A stretch of 64,000 nucleotides of DNA from Pseudarthrobacter psychrotolerans (GTDB taxonomy: Bacteria > Actinomycetota > Actinomycetes > Actinomycetales > Micrococcaceae): the NCBI RefSeq assembly GCF_009911795.1, contig NZ_CP047898.1:3038001-3102000 (forward strand), read 5' to 3'. A program made the position numbers and the translations under genes. Below, piece after piece: positions 35,334 to 43,669 of this stretch. Every line of letters starts with the position of its first letter. The stretch's first letter is position 1. The notes below the pieces were generated by a model. It was not told the origin of the DNA, did no database searches, and was given only the letters and a program-made list of their open reading frames with translations.

Positions 35334-35780
35334 TCAGCCCACGCTGATGGCGGCGACGATCTCCTTGAGCATCCCCAGCCGCGGCTCGATCTCCGGGTTC
35401 ACGTACGGCCAGATCACCACAACACCGATGAAACGATTGTTCTCCCAGACACCCACAGTGGCCGCTACCCTCGCCTCACCGGCCGGGTCCGTGTACCCAA
35501 CCACGACGGCGTACGAGGACTTGCCGGGGACGTTCAGTTCACCTTCGGTGAGGATGGTCCCGGCCCGGTCTTCAACGTAGAAGCCTGACATGAGGTGTGC
35601 CCAGCCGTTGGCCTGCGCGGCGCCTGTCACGGAGGTGTCGTCCTTGATGACCGTCACGAGGACGCCGCCCAGCAGGCCATACTGCTCGGTGTTTGGCCCG
35701 GCGGCGGAGTCCTCCAGAACCTGGGTGTGCTCGGGGAAGTCTGCCGTGAACCCCAGCGGGGACTCGATATGCACTGACAT
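35334..35780 (-). CDS. Small protein downstream of WXG100-type gene
   Basis: A 148-residue protein of unknown family, starting MSVHIESPLGFTADFPEHTQ. It is hydrophilic and acidic without signal peptide or membrane helix. It contains a beta-rich middle (YGLLGGVLVTVIKDDT) and a hydrophobic RFIGVVVIWPYVNPEIEP near the end. It lies about 108 bases downstream of the WXG100-type gene on the same strand. In type VII secretion loci, such small genes are often chaperones or immunity proteins; that is inference from position. Confidence 0.55.
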   Translation of the reverse strand: MSVHIESPLGFTADFPEHTQVLEDSAAGPNTEQYGLLGGVLVTVIKDDTSVTGAAQANGWAHLMSGFYVEDRAGTILTEGELNVPGKSSYAVVVGYTDPAGEARVAATVGVWENNRFIGVVVIWPYVNPEIEPRLGMLKEIVAAISVG

Positions 35781-35888
35781 GGTTGCTCCTTAGCGGTAAG
35801 TCTTGGCCGGGCTGGCTGGCGGTAATGCCCAAAATGGTGCCGGAAGAACTGCGGGAAAAGGTCTCCGGAGTGGACTCGGCACGGGACG

Positions 35889-37472
35889 TCAGAGCCTCTC
35901 GAGCTTCGTGTCGTTCGGGACCTTATAGTACGTGGACACGTTGGTCGTTGCCTTGTTCTCGGTCTTGACCTCCACCTCGCCGGCCTTGAGGTCAACACCG
36001 AACTCGTTGGACGCTGTCACCACGCTGTTCTCCTGGACGGTGGCAGACCCTGCCTCGTAGAGCTTGGCGGCGTCGTGGCCGGCCGCAACCGTGTCTCCCA
36101 AAGCCACATTGCGCATGTAGCTGTCGATCATTGCCGCGTTCTCGGGCGAGTACTCAATATCGATCTTCACGGTGCCCTGCGTGCCTACTGTCACGCTGGA
36201 CTCAGCCTTGGCGCCTTGGAGGTCGATTCCCGCGGTGGCGCCCGCCGCAACCGTGCCCTCCATGGATACGGCGATCGATTCCATGTTGCCGCTCTTGTCC
36301 AGGTTCACTTCCAGGCCGCCCTTGCCCGATGCCTCGAATACCCTGCCGTCGAGGTTCAGCTTGCCCTGGGCCGACACCTCGGCGCTGGCGGTTGCCGTGC
36401 CGTCCGTCAGGTTCCGCTCGTAGGCGAGATCCAGCTTCGCCGAGCCCGAAGCGGGGCCGGCTTCGCCCTCGGCTTCCAGGGAGAGGGTTCCCTTGGCTTT
36501 GTCGTCGTGGCCGGTGGAGCCGTTGTCGTCAGCTGCATCGTTGATGGTGTCCAGGATGTAGCCAGGCGGGTTGCCCGCTACATCCTTGATCTCACCGACA
36601 CTGTCCGGCGGGAGGTCCGTGTAAATCTGGTTGCGCGCGGCCATGGCCTCTTCCACGCTGCCGAATTTGTACTCACGCGACGCCTCACCGTTGAGCGTGA
36701 CCCCGGCCGTGCCGGTGGTGTCGTTCACTCCCATGCCCACGTTTCCATAGACCTTCAAAGTGGCCGAACCGTCAGCATTCTCCACCACCACGGTGCCCAC
36801 CTCCGCGCCGGCGTGGAACCAGGCAACCCGGGCGTCAAGGGAGGCCTTGCCGGTCTCCGTGTAGACGGGAGTTTCCGTCTTGGCGAGTTCCCGGAGGTGG
36901 GCACTCGCCTGGTCCTGGGCGGACTCGGGAATGCCGCCATCCATCCTCATGAGGTCCTCGGCGAAGGGGCCGTTCTCGTCTTCGCCTTCGATCAGGTACT
37001 TCCGGTCCGCCTCGGACAGGCCGGCCCACCACTTGGCCTGTTCTTCCGGGCTGGCCTTGAGCATGTCATCGAGGCCCTGCTTCAGCTCCTGGCGGTGGGC
37101 CGCGGCCGCTGCTGCCTTCTTTGCCTGTTCCTCCAGCCAAGTCTTCGCGCGGCTGCCGAGGTCCTTGAGCCTGTCCAGCACGCTGGGGCCCCCGCTGCCG
37201 CCGCCGGTCTCGGCGGAGGACTGTTCCTGCTCGTTGGCGTGCTGCAGGAGCAGCTTGGAGTTATGGCGGAGGCTCGATGCCACCCGCTCCAGGCTGGGAC
37301 GGTGGCTGCCGGACCAGTCCTGCCGGAACAGCTCGCCGTCGCTGCCCTTCCATGGCGCGGACTGGATCTGGCCCTGCAGGGAGCTTGCCCGGCTGCTGAG
37401 CAGCGCTGCCGCTTTGTCAACGGCCTTCGCCAGCTCCCGCAGCTGACTGACGTCCGCGCCGTAAAAAGTCAT
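35889..37472 (-). CDS. WXG100-like secreted protein with a long C-terminal domain
   Basis: A 527-residue protein. Residues 1-95 are a helical WXG100-like module: VSQLRELAKAVDKAAALLSS, the WKGSDGELFRQDW turn (WxG) and SLERVASSLRHNSKLL. A linker then leads to an acidic repetitive domain (about 250-480) with repeats such as GTLSLEAEGEAG, GSAKLDLAYERN and AEVSAQGKLNLDG, of a beta-strand-rich look. There is no signal peptide. The WxG module is a hallmark of ESX/type VII substrates, so export is likely. No ESX genes lie nearby. Confidence 0.6.
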   Translation of the reverse strand: MTFYGADVSQLRELAKAVDKAAALLSSRASSLQGQIQSAPWKGSDGELFRQDWSGSHRPSLERVASSLRHNSKLLLQHANEQEQSSAETGGGSGGPSVLDRLKDLGSRAKTWLEEQAKKAAAAAAHRQELKQGLDDMLKASPEEQAKWWAGLSEADRKYLIEGEDENGPFAEDLMRMDGGIPESAQDQASAHLRELAKTETPVYTETGKASLDARVAWFHAGAEVGTVVVENADGSATLKVYGNVGMGVNDTTGTAGVTLNGEASREYKFGSVEEAMAARNQIYTDLPPDSVGEIKDVAGNPPGYILDTINDAADDNGSTGHDDKAKGTLSLEAEGEAGPASGSAKLDLAYERNLTDGTATASAEVSAQGKLNLDGRVFEASGKGGLEVNLDKSGNMESIAVSMEGTVAAGATAGIDLQGAKAESSVTVGTQGTVKIDIEYSPENAAMIDSYMRNVALGDTVAAGHDAAKLYEAGSATVQENSVVTASNEFGVDLKAGEVEVKTENKATTNVSTYYKVPNDTKLERL

Positions 37473-37648
37473 GGTGTCTCCCCCGGAGAGTAATAAGAGT
37501 TAGATCTATCGCTGGACATATCGTCGCACGGCGGCAAGGCTGCCGCGATGGGGAACACTCCCCATCGCGGGAGCTCCGGGCCACCAGGGTTCGGGATGCT
37601 ACGGGACGAGAAATTCGGGACTGTTCGCGGCTCCCCTGGCGTGGCACG

Positions 37649-38536
37649 ATGGGCTTGTGCGGGGGGGGCACGCAAATCTGCGCCCCCGGGCGCCGGCCCG
37701 AAGGAAGCGCCATCAAAAGAGAACTGGAAGACGCCGCAGACGCGGCGGAGGACGTCACCAACTCACGCGCACTGGAGCTGATGGCCAGGGCAGGATTCGC
37801 GGTAAGCGGCCTATTGCACTTTCTGGTGGGGGCCATCGCCATCCGCCTCGCCATGGGCGGCTCCGGAAACGCTGACTTCAGCGGCGCCGTCTCCGAACTT
37901 GCCAGCCAGCCCGCCGGGCCATTCCTCTTGTGGGCCAGCTTCGCAGCCTGCGCGTCCCTGGCCATCTGGCAGGCCAGCGACGCAATCTTCGACTACAACC
38001 GGCTGCCCACCAAGGACAAGGCCGGCAAAAAGGCCACGGCAGCAGCGCAGGCCTTGGTGTTTGCCGGGCTCTCCCTGACCCTGGTCAGCTTCGCCATGGG
38101 CACAGGATCCGGAGGCGATAACCGGCAATCCGCGAGCGACATCACTGTGTTGGTCCTGAAGGCACCCGGCGGCGTGATTCTGCTGGTCCTCGTGGGACTG
38201 GGCATGGCCATCACCGGGATCATCTACGCCGTCCGCGGCATCAAGAAGGCCTTCAAGAAACACCTGACGATGCCCGCCTCTCCCACCGCCCGGACAGCCG
38301 TCACGGTGCTGGGCGTCGCCGGATATGTCGCCAAGGGCATAGTCCTGCTGCTGGCCGGGGCGCTGATCGCCATCGCCGCACTGGGCGCCCATCCGGATCA
38401 ATCCACCGGCCTGGACGGTGGACTCAGGGCCCTGCGCGACCAGCCCTTCGGCGTGTATCTGCTGGCCGCCGTGGGTGTTGGACTCATCTGTTACGGCCTC
38501 TATATGGTGGTCCGGGCCCGCCTGGCCAAGATGTAG
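37649..38536 (+). CDS. DUF1206 family membrane protein
   Basis: A protein of about 295 residues with six membrane helices in three repeated units, each with a glycine-rich turn: ARAGFAVSGLLHFLVGAIAI, AAAQALVFAGLSLTLVSFA and TVLGVAGYVAKGIVLLLAGA. This is the DUF1206 pattern. The start is uncertain: the frame opens at 37649 with a Cys/Gly-rich leader, and the family sequence only begins near AADAAEDVTNSRALELMARA, about 30 residues later. Function is unknown. It is divergent from the WXG-type gene. Confidence 0.75.
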   Translation: MGLCGGGTQICAPGRRPEGSAIKRELEDAADAAEDVTNSRALELMARAGFAVSGLLHFLVGAIAIRLAMGGSGNADFSGAVSELASQPAGPFLLWASFAACASLAIWQASDAIFDYNRLPTKDKAGKKATAAAQALVFAGLSLTLVSFAMGTGSGGDNRQSASDITVLVLKAPGGVILLVLVGLGMAITGIIYAVRGIKKAFKKHLTMPASPTARTAVTVLGVAGYVAKGIVLLLAGALIAIAALGAHPDQSTGLDGGLRALRDQPFGVYLLAAVGVGLICYGLYMVVRARLAKM

Positions 38537-38632
38537 GCGCCCGGGCGCCTACTCCGGGACGTTGAATCTGCATCCATTGCTGAGCAGCGGCCCTTTTGAG
38601 CCCCCAAAACGGCGCCTACTCAGCAACCGATG
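38533..38632. repeat. Palindrome cluster after the DUF1206 gene
   Basis: The 20-base sequence GTAGGCGCCCGGGCGCCTAC (38533-38552) is its own reverse complement and overlaps the DUF1206 stop (38534-38536). A second, imperfect inverted repeat follows (38571-38587 with 38616-38632, 14 of 17 pairing). Its right arm includes the GCGCCTAC sequence of the first. Likely a terminator array for DUF1206 transcription. Confidence 0.55.
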
Positions 38633-38693
38633 GGGGGGACCAGAACACGCGCCCCCAACCCGCCATTCCCCGCCCCCCGGTTAGGGTGGGTCC

Positions 38694-39176
38694 ATGCCCC
38701 AGGTACGTGCCGAACGCCTCATCTGCCTCGATCCGGAGACAGTTTTTGCCCTCTCCCAGACCACCGGTGCGTTCCGGCTCAAATGGGACCCGTTCATCTC
38801 TGCCCAGGGTTTCCTGAACAACGCAACGTCCGCCGGAAAGGGCGTCCGGACACGGACCGTGTCCCGCCTGGGCCTGGTGATGGTGAGCGAATACGTTTCC
38901 TATGCGCCACCCAGGAACGTGGGCATGACCATGGTGTCCGGACCTTGGTTCTTCACGAATTTCGGCGGCGGCTGGCGTTTCACCGCGCACGACGGCGGCA
39001 CCCGCGCGGTCTGGAAGTACACCTTTTCGTGCCGCCCGGCCTGGTTGCGGCCGGTGGCGGAGCGGATGGGCGCCTGGCTCCTGGGCCGTGAGATCAACAA
39101 GCGGATCGAAGCGTTTGCCCGGGCCTGCGAGGACCCCGGGCTGGTGGCCGAGTTCCGCGCCCTCCAAGCACAGTAA
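38694..39176 (+). CDS. SRPBCC-fold (START/polyketide cyclase-like) protein
   Basis: A 160-residue protein. The order PETVFALSQTTGAFRLKWDP, a beta-rich middle with TRTVSRLGLVMVSEYV, TMVSGPWFFTNFGGGWRFTA and AVWKYTFSCRPAWLR, then a C-terminal helix INKRIEAFARACED, fits the helix-grip SRPBCC fold. It probably binds a hydrophobic ligand; the ligand is unknown. The gene stands between DUF1206 and a convergent anti-sigma gene. Confidence 0.65.
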   Translation: MPQVRAERLICLDPETVFALSQTTGAFRLKWDPFISAQGFLNNATSAGKGVRTRTVSRLGLVMVSEYVSYAPPRNVGMTMVSGPWFFTNFGGGWRFTAHDGGTRAVWKYTFSCRPAWLRPVAERMGAWLLGREINKRIEAFARACEDPGLVAEFRALQAQ

Positions 39177-39182
39177 TCAAGC

Positions 39183-39211
39183 CCGGTTATCACAAGCTCT
39201 GTGATCACCGG
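39183..39211. terminator. Short hairpin between convergent genes
   Basis: A 12-bp stem (39183-39194 and 39200-39211, one G-U pair) with a 5-base loop lies between the SRPBCC gene and the convergent anti-sigma gene. No long T-run is present. Confidence 0.5.
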
Positions 39212-39219
39212 CCATGGGA

Positions 39220-39885
39220 TTACGGCACCGTGATGGTAGCAACGGCCTGCTGGGTTTCATCCCGCAGTTCCAGGCTGGCGATCCTGGCCAGCTGAAGAGG
39301 CGTCGCGCCCGTGACCTTCACCTTGCCGCTGGGCGTGGCGGTCCAGGCGCATGCCCGGTCCTCGCCGCCGTCGCGGTCCCGGATCCACAGCGAAAGGGTC
39401 CCGTCCAGCGGCAGTTTGCTGCCGTTCACGGCCAGCTCGGTGCCCCACGTTTTCCGGGCGAGGTCGATGCTGAACTGCAGGCCGTTGCCGGACTGGACCG
39501 AGTAACTGGCGTCCGGCGCCGGCGGCCGGCTGAGCAGCGGGCCAGCAGCTACGCCCAAGGCGAGGCATGCGGCAGCGACGGCGCCCACCAGCGCCGCCCA
39601 CCGCCGTCGTAATTTACGACGGCGGGCGGCCAGTTCATCGAGGACCGCGCGGGGCACTGAACTGGCTGGCTCCGGGGCCAGCCCGGGGCGGCCGCTCCCC
39701 GTGAGCGCAACCGCGTCCGGGATCGGAAGCGCGTCCAGCAGTGCCGGCAGGCTTTCGAGCTCTGCGAGTTCGGTCCGGCAGTCCGCGCAGGACTCGAGGT
39801 GGGCTTCGAAACGCTGCGAATCCGCGGGGTCAAGGCCGCCGAGCACGTAGGCGCCCAGCAGGTGGTGCAGCTCAGGGGCGTTCAC
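39220..39885 (-). CDS. Anti-sigma factor, RskA-like
   Basis: A 221-residue membrane protein that overlaps the sigma gene's stop. The N-terminal zinc-associated anti-sigma domain has LHHLLGAYVLGGLDPADSQR and HLESCADCRTELAEL with the HxxxCxxC motif. A single membrane helix (WAALVGAVAAACLALGVAAG) follows, then an extracytoplasmic RskA-like domain ending ATITVP. It would hold the adjacent sigma factor at the membrane until a signal, usually regulated proteolysis, releases it. The start overlaps the sigma stop by 4 bases (39882-39885), so the pair is translationally coupled. Confidence 0.85.
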   Translation of the reverse strand: MNAPELHHLLGAYVLGGLDPADSQRFEAHLESCADCRTELAELESLPALLDALPIPDAVALTGSGRPGLAPEPASSVPRAVLDELAARRRKLRRRWAALVGAVAAACLALGVAAGPLLSRPPAPDASYSVQSGNGLQFSIDLARKTWGTELAVNGSKLPLDGTLSLWIRDRDGGEDRACAWTATPSGKVKVTGATPLQLARIASLELRDETQQAVATITVP

Positions 39886-40382
39886 CGTTCCACCCCCATT
39901 TCGTCCAGGATGGTCCGTAGCGCCCGGACTGCGTAGTAGGCCCGGGACTTCACGGTTCCACTGGGGATGTTCAGCTGCACGGCGGCCTCGTTGACGGTGA
40001 AACGGCGGTAGTGGAGTGCCACGAGGACCTCGCGGTGTTCGGTGCTGAGCCGGAGCAGCGCCTCCTCCATCAGGACTCGGTTGAGGAGTTCATCCACGCG
40101 TTCCACGGCCACGGCGGGATCGGCGAGTTCGCGTTCCATCACTTCGGCCGGGCGCCTTTGGGCTTTGCGGTAGTTGTCGATCATGATGTTTCGGGCAGTC
40201 CGGAACAGGTAACTGCGAAGGCTTCCGGTGATGTCCGGTGCCTGCTGCCAGACACGCAGGACGGTCTCCTGGACCACGTCCTCGGCCAGCTGGGGGTCAC
40301 GGGACGCGCTGAGCACAAAGCGGCGCAGGGCGGCGCCGTGTTCGCGGTAGATCGCCTCCACCACTTCCTCGTCCAGCGGCAT
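39882..40382 (-). CDS. ECF sigma-70 factor (partner of RskA-like anti-sigma)
   Basis: A 166-residue sigma factor of the SigK/SigL/SigM type. Region 2 is IYREHGAALRRFVLSASRDP and YLFRTARNIMIDNYRKA; region 4 is LSTEHREVLVALHYRRFTVN and NIPSGTVKSRAYYAV. The ATG at 40382 has AGGAGG upstream and gives a normal ECF length; the frame stays open to 40805 but that part has no family signature. A palindrome with GGTTCA/TGAACC arms (40505-40519) lies upstream in the divergent gap toward the lipoprotein gene. Confidence 0.9.
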   Translation of the reverse strand: MPLDEEVVEAIYREHGAALRRFVLSASRDPQLAEDVVQETVLRVWQQAPDITGSLRSYLFRTARNIMIDNYRKAQRRPAEVMERELADPAVAVERVDELLNRVLMEEALLRLSTEHREVLVALHYRRFTVNEAAVQLNIPSGTVKSRAYYAVRALRTILDEMGVER

Positions 40383-40504
40383 GCCGCCCCTCCTGTCCCT
40401 GATCCAGTCCGCGCCCTTAACTGCGGGCCCATGGTTCCGCTCTTCCCCAGCGAAACGCTGAAGCTCGGCGCATACATGCGATATAACGTCCGTGAACGGA
40501 AAAC

Positions 40505-40519
40505 GGTTCACTTTGAACC
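40505..40519. promoter_or_regulatory. Palindrome in the sigma / lipoprotein promoter space
   Basis: GGTTCA at 40505-40510 and TGAACC at 40514-40519 form a 6-bp inverted repeat with 3 bases between. It lies between the divergent sigma factor and lipoprotein genes, 123 and 75 bases away from the two starts. It is a candidate operator for both. Confidence 0.35.
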
Positions 40520-40593
40520 ATTCTTCACCTTGGTGCGTCTTACCGGTTAGCGTCAGGTGATCCGACACCGGGCCCCATCCGAGGAGTATCCCC

Positions 40594-41118
40594 ATGAAAC
40601 AGTATCTGGGCACAGGTCTTGCCGCGCTGGCCGTCGTGGCCGCACTTTCCGGCTGCGGCGGCAGCCCTGGAACCACCACAACCACCGCCGCTGCCACCAC
40701 TCCGCCGGCCACATCCGCCGCCCCGACCGCCACAAAAGCGGCCGCCGTCGACGTCAAGACAGCATCCTCGACCGCCGGCGAGATCGTGGTCGATGCCAAG
40801 GGCATGAGTCTCTACTACTTCACAAAGGACGTGAAGGATTCCGGTACCAGCGCCTGCACGGGAGGGTGCCTGACCGCGTGGCCGCCGCTCCTCACCACCG
40901 CGGCCACGCCTGTCGCTGACGGGGTCACCGGCAAGCTCGGGACAATCACGACGCCCGAGGGGGCAAAGCAGGTGACACTGAACGGAATGCCGCTGTACTA
41001 CTACCAGAAAGACACGAAGCCCGGCGACATCACGGGCCAGGGCGTTAACAGCGTCTGGTACCTGGCTTCTCCGGCCGGCGAAATGATCCGGACAGCGGCG
41101 TCAGGGTCAGGCTACTGA
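40594..41118 (+). CDS. Lipoprotein with Yx(F/W/Y)xxD repeats (COG4315-like)
   Basis: A 174-residue secreted lipoprotein. The N-terminal signal peptide ends in the lipobox ALSGCGG. A Thr/Pro/Ala-rich linker (TTTTTAAATTPPATSAAPTA) leads to two repeated motifs, LYYFTKDVKDSG and LYYYQKDTKPGD, each with the YxxxxD pattern characteristic of this family, together with CTGGCLTAWPPLL. Its function is unknown. It is divergent from the ECF sigma/anti-sigma operon, the arrangement typical of a sigma-regulated partner or target. Confidence 0.85.
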   Translation: MKQYLGTGLAALAVVAALSGCGGSPGTTTTTAAATTPPATSAAPTATKAAAVDVKTASSTAGEIVVDAKGMSLYYFTKDVKDSGTSACTGGCLTAWPPLLTTAATPVADGVTGKLGTITTPEGAKQVTLNGMPLYYYQKDTKPGDITGQGVNSVWYLASPAGEMIRTAASGSGY

Positions 41119-41145
41119 CAGTTCAGGCGCAAGCGGACCACGTGC

Positions 41146-41982
41146 TTACGGGTGGATGCCGGGCAGTGGGACTGGAGGCGTGGGCGGCAGGGGCAGAGCC
41201 GGGGGCTGTCCCTCGCCGTTCAAAGGCCCGCCCGGCACACCCGGCGTAACGTTTCCAGGAATGGGAAGGTCCGGCAGGGGTAACGCCGGCGCTGAACCCG
41301 GCGGGGCGGGAGCGGGCTGCGTGGCGTGGCTGGAACCGGCTCCCGGCGCGTCCGGAACCGGCACAGTGACAGCTGGCCCGGTGGGCCCTAAGGCAGGGAC
41401 GCCGGGCTGGCCCGGTGCCGGAGCCGGGGTGTCCACCGGCGCGGGGGCAGGCCCGCCGCCAAAGGTGGACACGAAGGATGTAACTGCGTGGTTGACGTGG
41501 CCGATGGAATCCCTGATCCCCTGGTCGGAGGCAACAGCAACGGCGCCGCCGGCAGCGAGCGAGGCGGCCACGGACAGCGTGGTGAGGGTGATCCTGCGAC
41601 GGGCCCGACGGCGGGCGGCGAGGTCATCTGTTGCCGCTGTGAGCTGCCCGGTTGCTTCGGCGGGTGCTGCCGCGTGCGCTACTTCAGGTACTGCAACGGC
41701 TTCACGGAGTTGGGGGGCACCCGCCGTTGCAGGAACTACTGCCAGGTGCCGGGTGGCCGCCGTGCGGCTGAGTGCAGGCTTCGGGACAGCAGTCTGTGTC
41801 ACGGCAGGCATCATGAGCGCGGCGACTGCAGCGGAGGGCGCCGGCTGCTCGGCTGCGAGCGCTTGGAGCTCCAGCAGAACGGGGCAGAGGCCGCCGTCGT
41901 CGTCGAAGCCTGCCTCCAGCAGCAGCCGGTGAACAGACGCGTCGTCGCGGGAACCTTCGCGTGAGCCTGCGGTGTCACTCAT
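41146..41982 (-). CDS. Single-pass membrane protein downstream of ECF sigma factor
   Basis: A 278-residue protein. Residues 1-130 are cytoplasmic, an Ala-rich region with SVHRLLLEAGFDDDGGLC. A basic stretch (LAARRRARRRITLTTL) precedes the membrane helix SVAASLAAGGAVAVASD. The C-terminal half is a Pro/Ala/Val-rich, probably extracytoplasmic region, ending VPLPGIHP. The topology suits an anti-sigma-like role, but no zinc-binding motif is visible. It overlaps the ECF sigma gene by eight bases (41975-41982), so it is co-translated. Confidence 0.7.
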   Translation of the reverse strand: MSDTAGSREGSRDDASVHRLLLEAGFDDDGGLCPVLLELQALAAEQPAPSAAVAALMMPAVTQTAVPKPALSRTAATRHLAVVPATAGAPQLREAVAVPEVAHAAAPAEATGQLTAATDDLAARRRARRRITLTTLSVAASLAAGGAVAVASDQGIRDSIGHVNHAVTSFVSTFGGGPAPAPVDTPAPAPGQPGVPALGPTGPAVTVPVPDAPGAGSSHATQPAPAPPGSAPALPLPDLPIPGNVTPGVPGGPLNGEGQPPALPLPPTPPVPLPGIHP

Positions 41983-42571
41983 GATCTGCCTGGTTTCTTC
42001 TAAGAGTCTGGTCCTTGAGGTTTTGCAGCGCCCTGCGCTGGAGCTGCTTGATGGCACCCTGGGACTTGCCCATGATGCCGGCCACTTGTTCGATGGAGAG
42101 GTCAGCCACTACACGCAGTGCCAGAACCTCGCGGTGTTCATCGGTCAGGCCCGCCAGCAGGTGGGCCGCGCCGCCGCTGTGGCCCAGGGCGTGGTCCTCC
42201 GCGGACGCTGTGCTGCGCCCGTCCTGCAGGGGATCGTACGGGGTGAAGTCCGGCCGGCGTTCAACCCGCCGGTAGTAATCCACCATCCGGGCGTGGGCGA
42301 TGGAAAAAACCAACGACTTGGCACCCTGCAGCCCGCCGGTCAGCTCACCGATCTTCGGGAAAAACGCCAGGAACACGTCCTGGGTGACAGCCTCGGGATC
42401 GTCCACGCCGCGGGCTTTGAGGTAGCCCTGGACTGCTCCGGCAAAGGTTCGATAGACAGCGCCGAAGAGCACAGCCGGATCAGCGCCGACGGTGTCTGCA
42501 AATGTATCTATGTCTTCTTCGGCCAAAGTGTCTAGCACCAGTGGCTCCTCCATCCCGGGCAGCGGACTCAC
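41975..42571 (-). CDS. ECF sigma-70 factor
   Basis: A protein of up to 198 residues. Region 2 includes LFGAVYRTFAGAVQGYLKAR and LVFSIAHARMVDYYRRVERR; region 4 includes LTDEHREVLALRVVADLSIE and GKSQGAIKQLQRRALQNL. The start could be 42571 or the ATG at 42553 (MEEPLVLDTL). It is the second ECF-type sigma gene within 2 kb and is of a different group from the one at 39882. Its product probably controls its own operon with the downstream membrane protein. Confidence 0.85.
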   Translation of the reverse strand: MSPLPGMEEPLVLDTLAEEDIDTFADTVGADPAVLFGAVYRTFAGAVQGYLKARGVDDPEAVTQDVFLAFFPKIGELTGGLQGAKSLVFSIAHARMVDYYRRVERRPDFTPYDPLQDGRSTASAEDHALGHSGGAAHLLAGLTDEHREVLALRVVADLSIEQVAGIMGKSQGAIKQLQRRALQNLKDQTLRRNQADHE

Positions 42572-42708
42572 TTATCCCGGTATTCGGCGCGGTGTGCTCC
42601 GCTGCTATCGGTCGGCTGCTGTCGGTCAGCTATCTTGCTGCCATGTGGACTGCGGGAATCAGGTCCGTCCGGAGCCGGTCCCCGCAGTCCACACTAGCTG
42701 AGCAGGTC

Positions 42709-43362
42709 CTAGCGGCCCGAAACGGCGGGAACGTCTACAGCGTTGCCCGGCACAGCCGGCACGGCCGGAACAGCAGGAACGGCGGGAACAGCCGGAACGC
42801 CGTCGATACCCGGAACGGCCGGTACGGCGGGGACAGCAGGAACGGCGGGCAGCTCGGGGCGCTCAGCCTTGGCGGCGGCAGAACCCTTGCCGGCCGCATG
42901 GGCGTCGGCGGAACCGGCGCCCTTGGCAACGACGTCGGCGCAGAAGGCGTCAACGTTGGTTTCGCCCTCGGCGGCGATGACCAGCGACGAGAAGCCCTCG
43001 GAGGCTTCGTTCAGTCCACCCTTGGTGAAGGCGGTGCAGAGGCCAAAGGCTGCGGCACCTGCTGCGTCCACTGCCGTGCCGGTGGCGGCGGAGGCGTTGG
43101 CCTCGGCTGCGACGTCATCGCCGGAGACGGCTGCTTCGCCGGTAACTGCTGCATCGCCGGACGCGTTTGCGGAGGCGGACTGGGTGGCGTCAGCGGCCAG
43201 CTTTGGGGCCGGGGCGCCGAGCAGTTCGTGGGCGGTCTGCTGTGCGTCGGCCGGAAGGGCGCCGGAAACAGCTGCGACGCCGGTTCCACCGACGGCCAGG
43301 GTGCCCGCGGCGAGAACTCCGGCGGCGATTTTGCTGGTGGCGAGAACAGTGAACAACGACAT
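42709..43362 (-). CDS. Secreted protein with a PAVPAVP repeat tail
   Basis: A 217-residue Ala-rich protein. The N-terminus (SLFTVLATSKIAAGVLAAGTLAVGG) is a signal peptide or anchor. The central domain has LCTAFTKGGLNEASEGFSSL and INVDAFCADVV-like segments with two cysteines. The tail is a run of PAVPAVPAV units, broken once by GIDGVP. The codons of that run form a tandem DNA repeat at about 42735-42860. No family is recognised. An in-frame start at 43374 gives four more residues. A transcription terminator was not seen. Confidence 0.6.
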   Translation of the reverse strand: MSLFTVLATSKIAAGVLAAGTLAVGGTGVAAVSGALPADAQQTAHELLGAPAPKLAADATQSASANASGDAAVTGEAAVSGDDVAAEANASAATGTAVDAAGAAAFGLCTAFTKGGLNEASEGFSSLVIAAEGETNVDAFCADVVAKGAGSADAHAAGKGSAAAKAERPELPAVPAVPAVPAVPGIDGVPAVPAVPAVPAVPAVPGNAVDVPAVSGR

Positions 43363-43515
43363 ATGACACTCCAAAACCTAGAGAACAATTCAGATCCGGC
43401 TCCGTAAGGAACCCATCACCCCCTACATCGCTGGCCGGACCGGGAAAGTTACGGCGCCTCCCAATTTTCTTTCCAGGGCCCAGCTCCGGCCCATGGACCG
43501 CACTAGCATCGAGGC

Positions 43516-43651
43516 ATGGCGATCACTCCCGAACAGCAGAAAACGGCCAAGACCTGGCAGGCCATGGTGGACAGCAACAAGGCCCTGCTCCTGCGAAAGA
43601 CGGGGCACGACGTCGGGTACTGGGCCGAGCATGCACGCTCCGCGGGTCTAA
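43516..43651 (+). pseudogene. DUF4287-type gene, N-terminal half (split by island)
   Basis: Residues MAITPEQQKTAKTWQAMVD, ALLLRKTGHDVGYWAEHARS are the canonical start of a DUF4287 protein. The frame is cut at 43651 by the island; by chance it stays open to a stop at 43669-43671. The second half of the gene begins at 57802. Joining 43516-43651 with 57802-58217 restores a 552-base, 184-codon frame (183 residues). The function of the family is not known; the second half adds a DUF5655-like region. Confidence 0.9.
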
Positions 43652-43652
43652 A

Positions 43653-43669
43653 AGCCTTGATCCACCGAT
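43653..43669 (+). repeat. Left inverted repeat of the island
   Basis: AGCCTTGATCCACCGAT, repeated in reverse at 57783-57799 with no mismatch. Confidence 0.85.

Noticed and set aside
42735-42860. Regular repeats that could be taken for a CRISPR array
   Set aside because: The repeats are coding (PAVPAV), with 9-base periodicity and no spacers.
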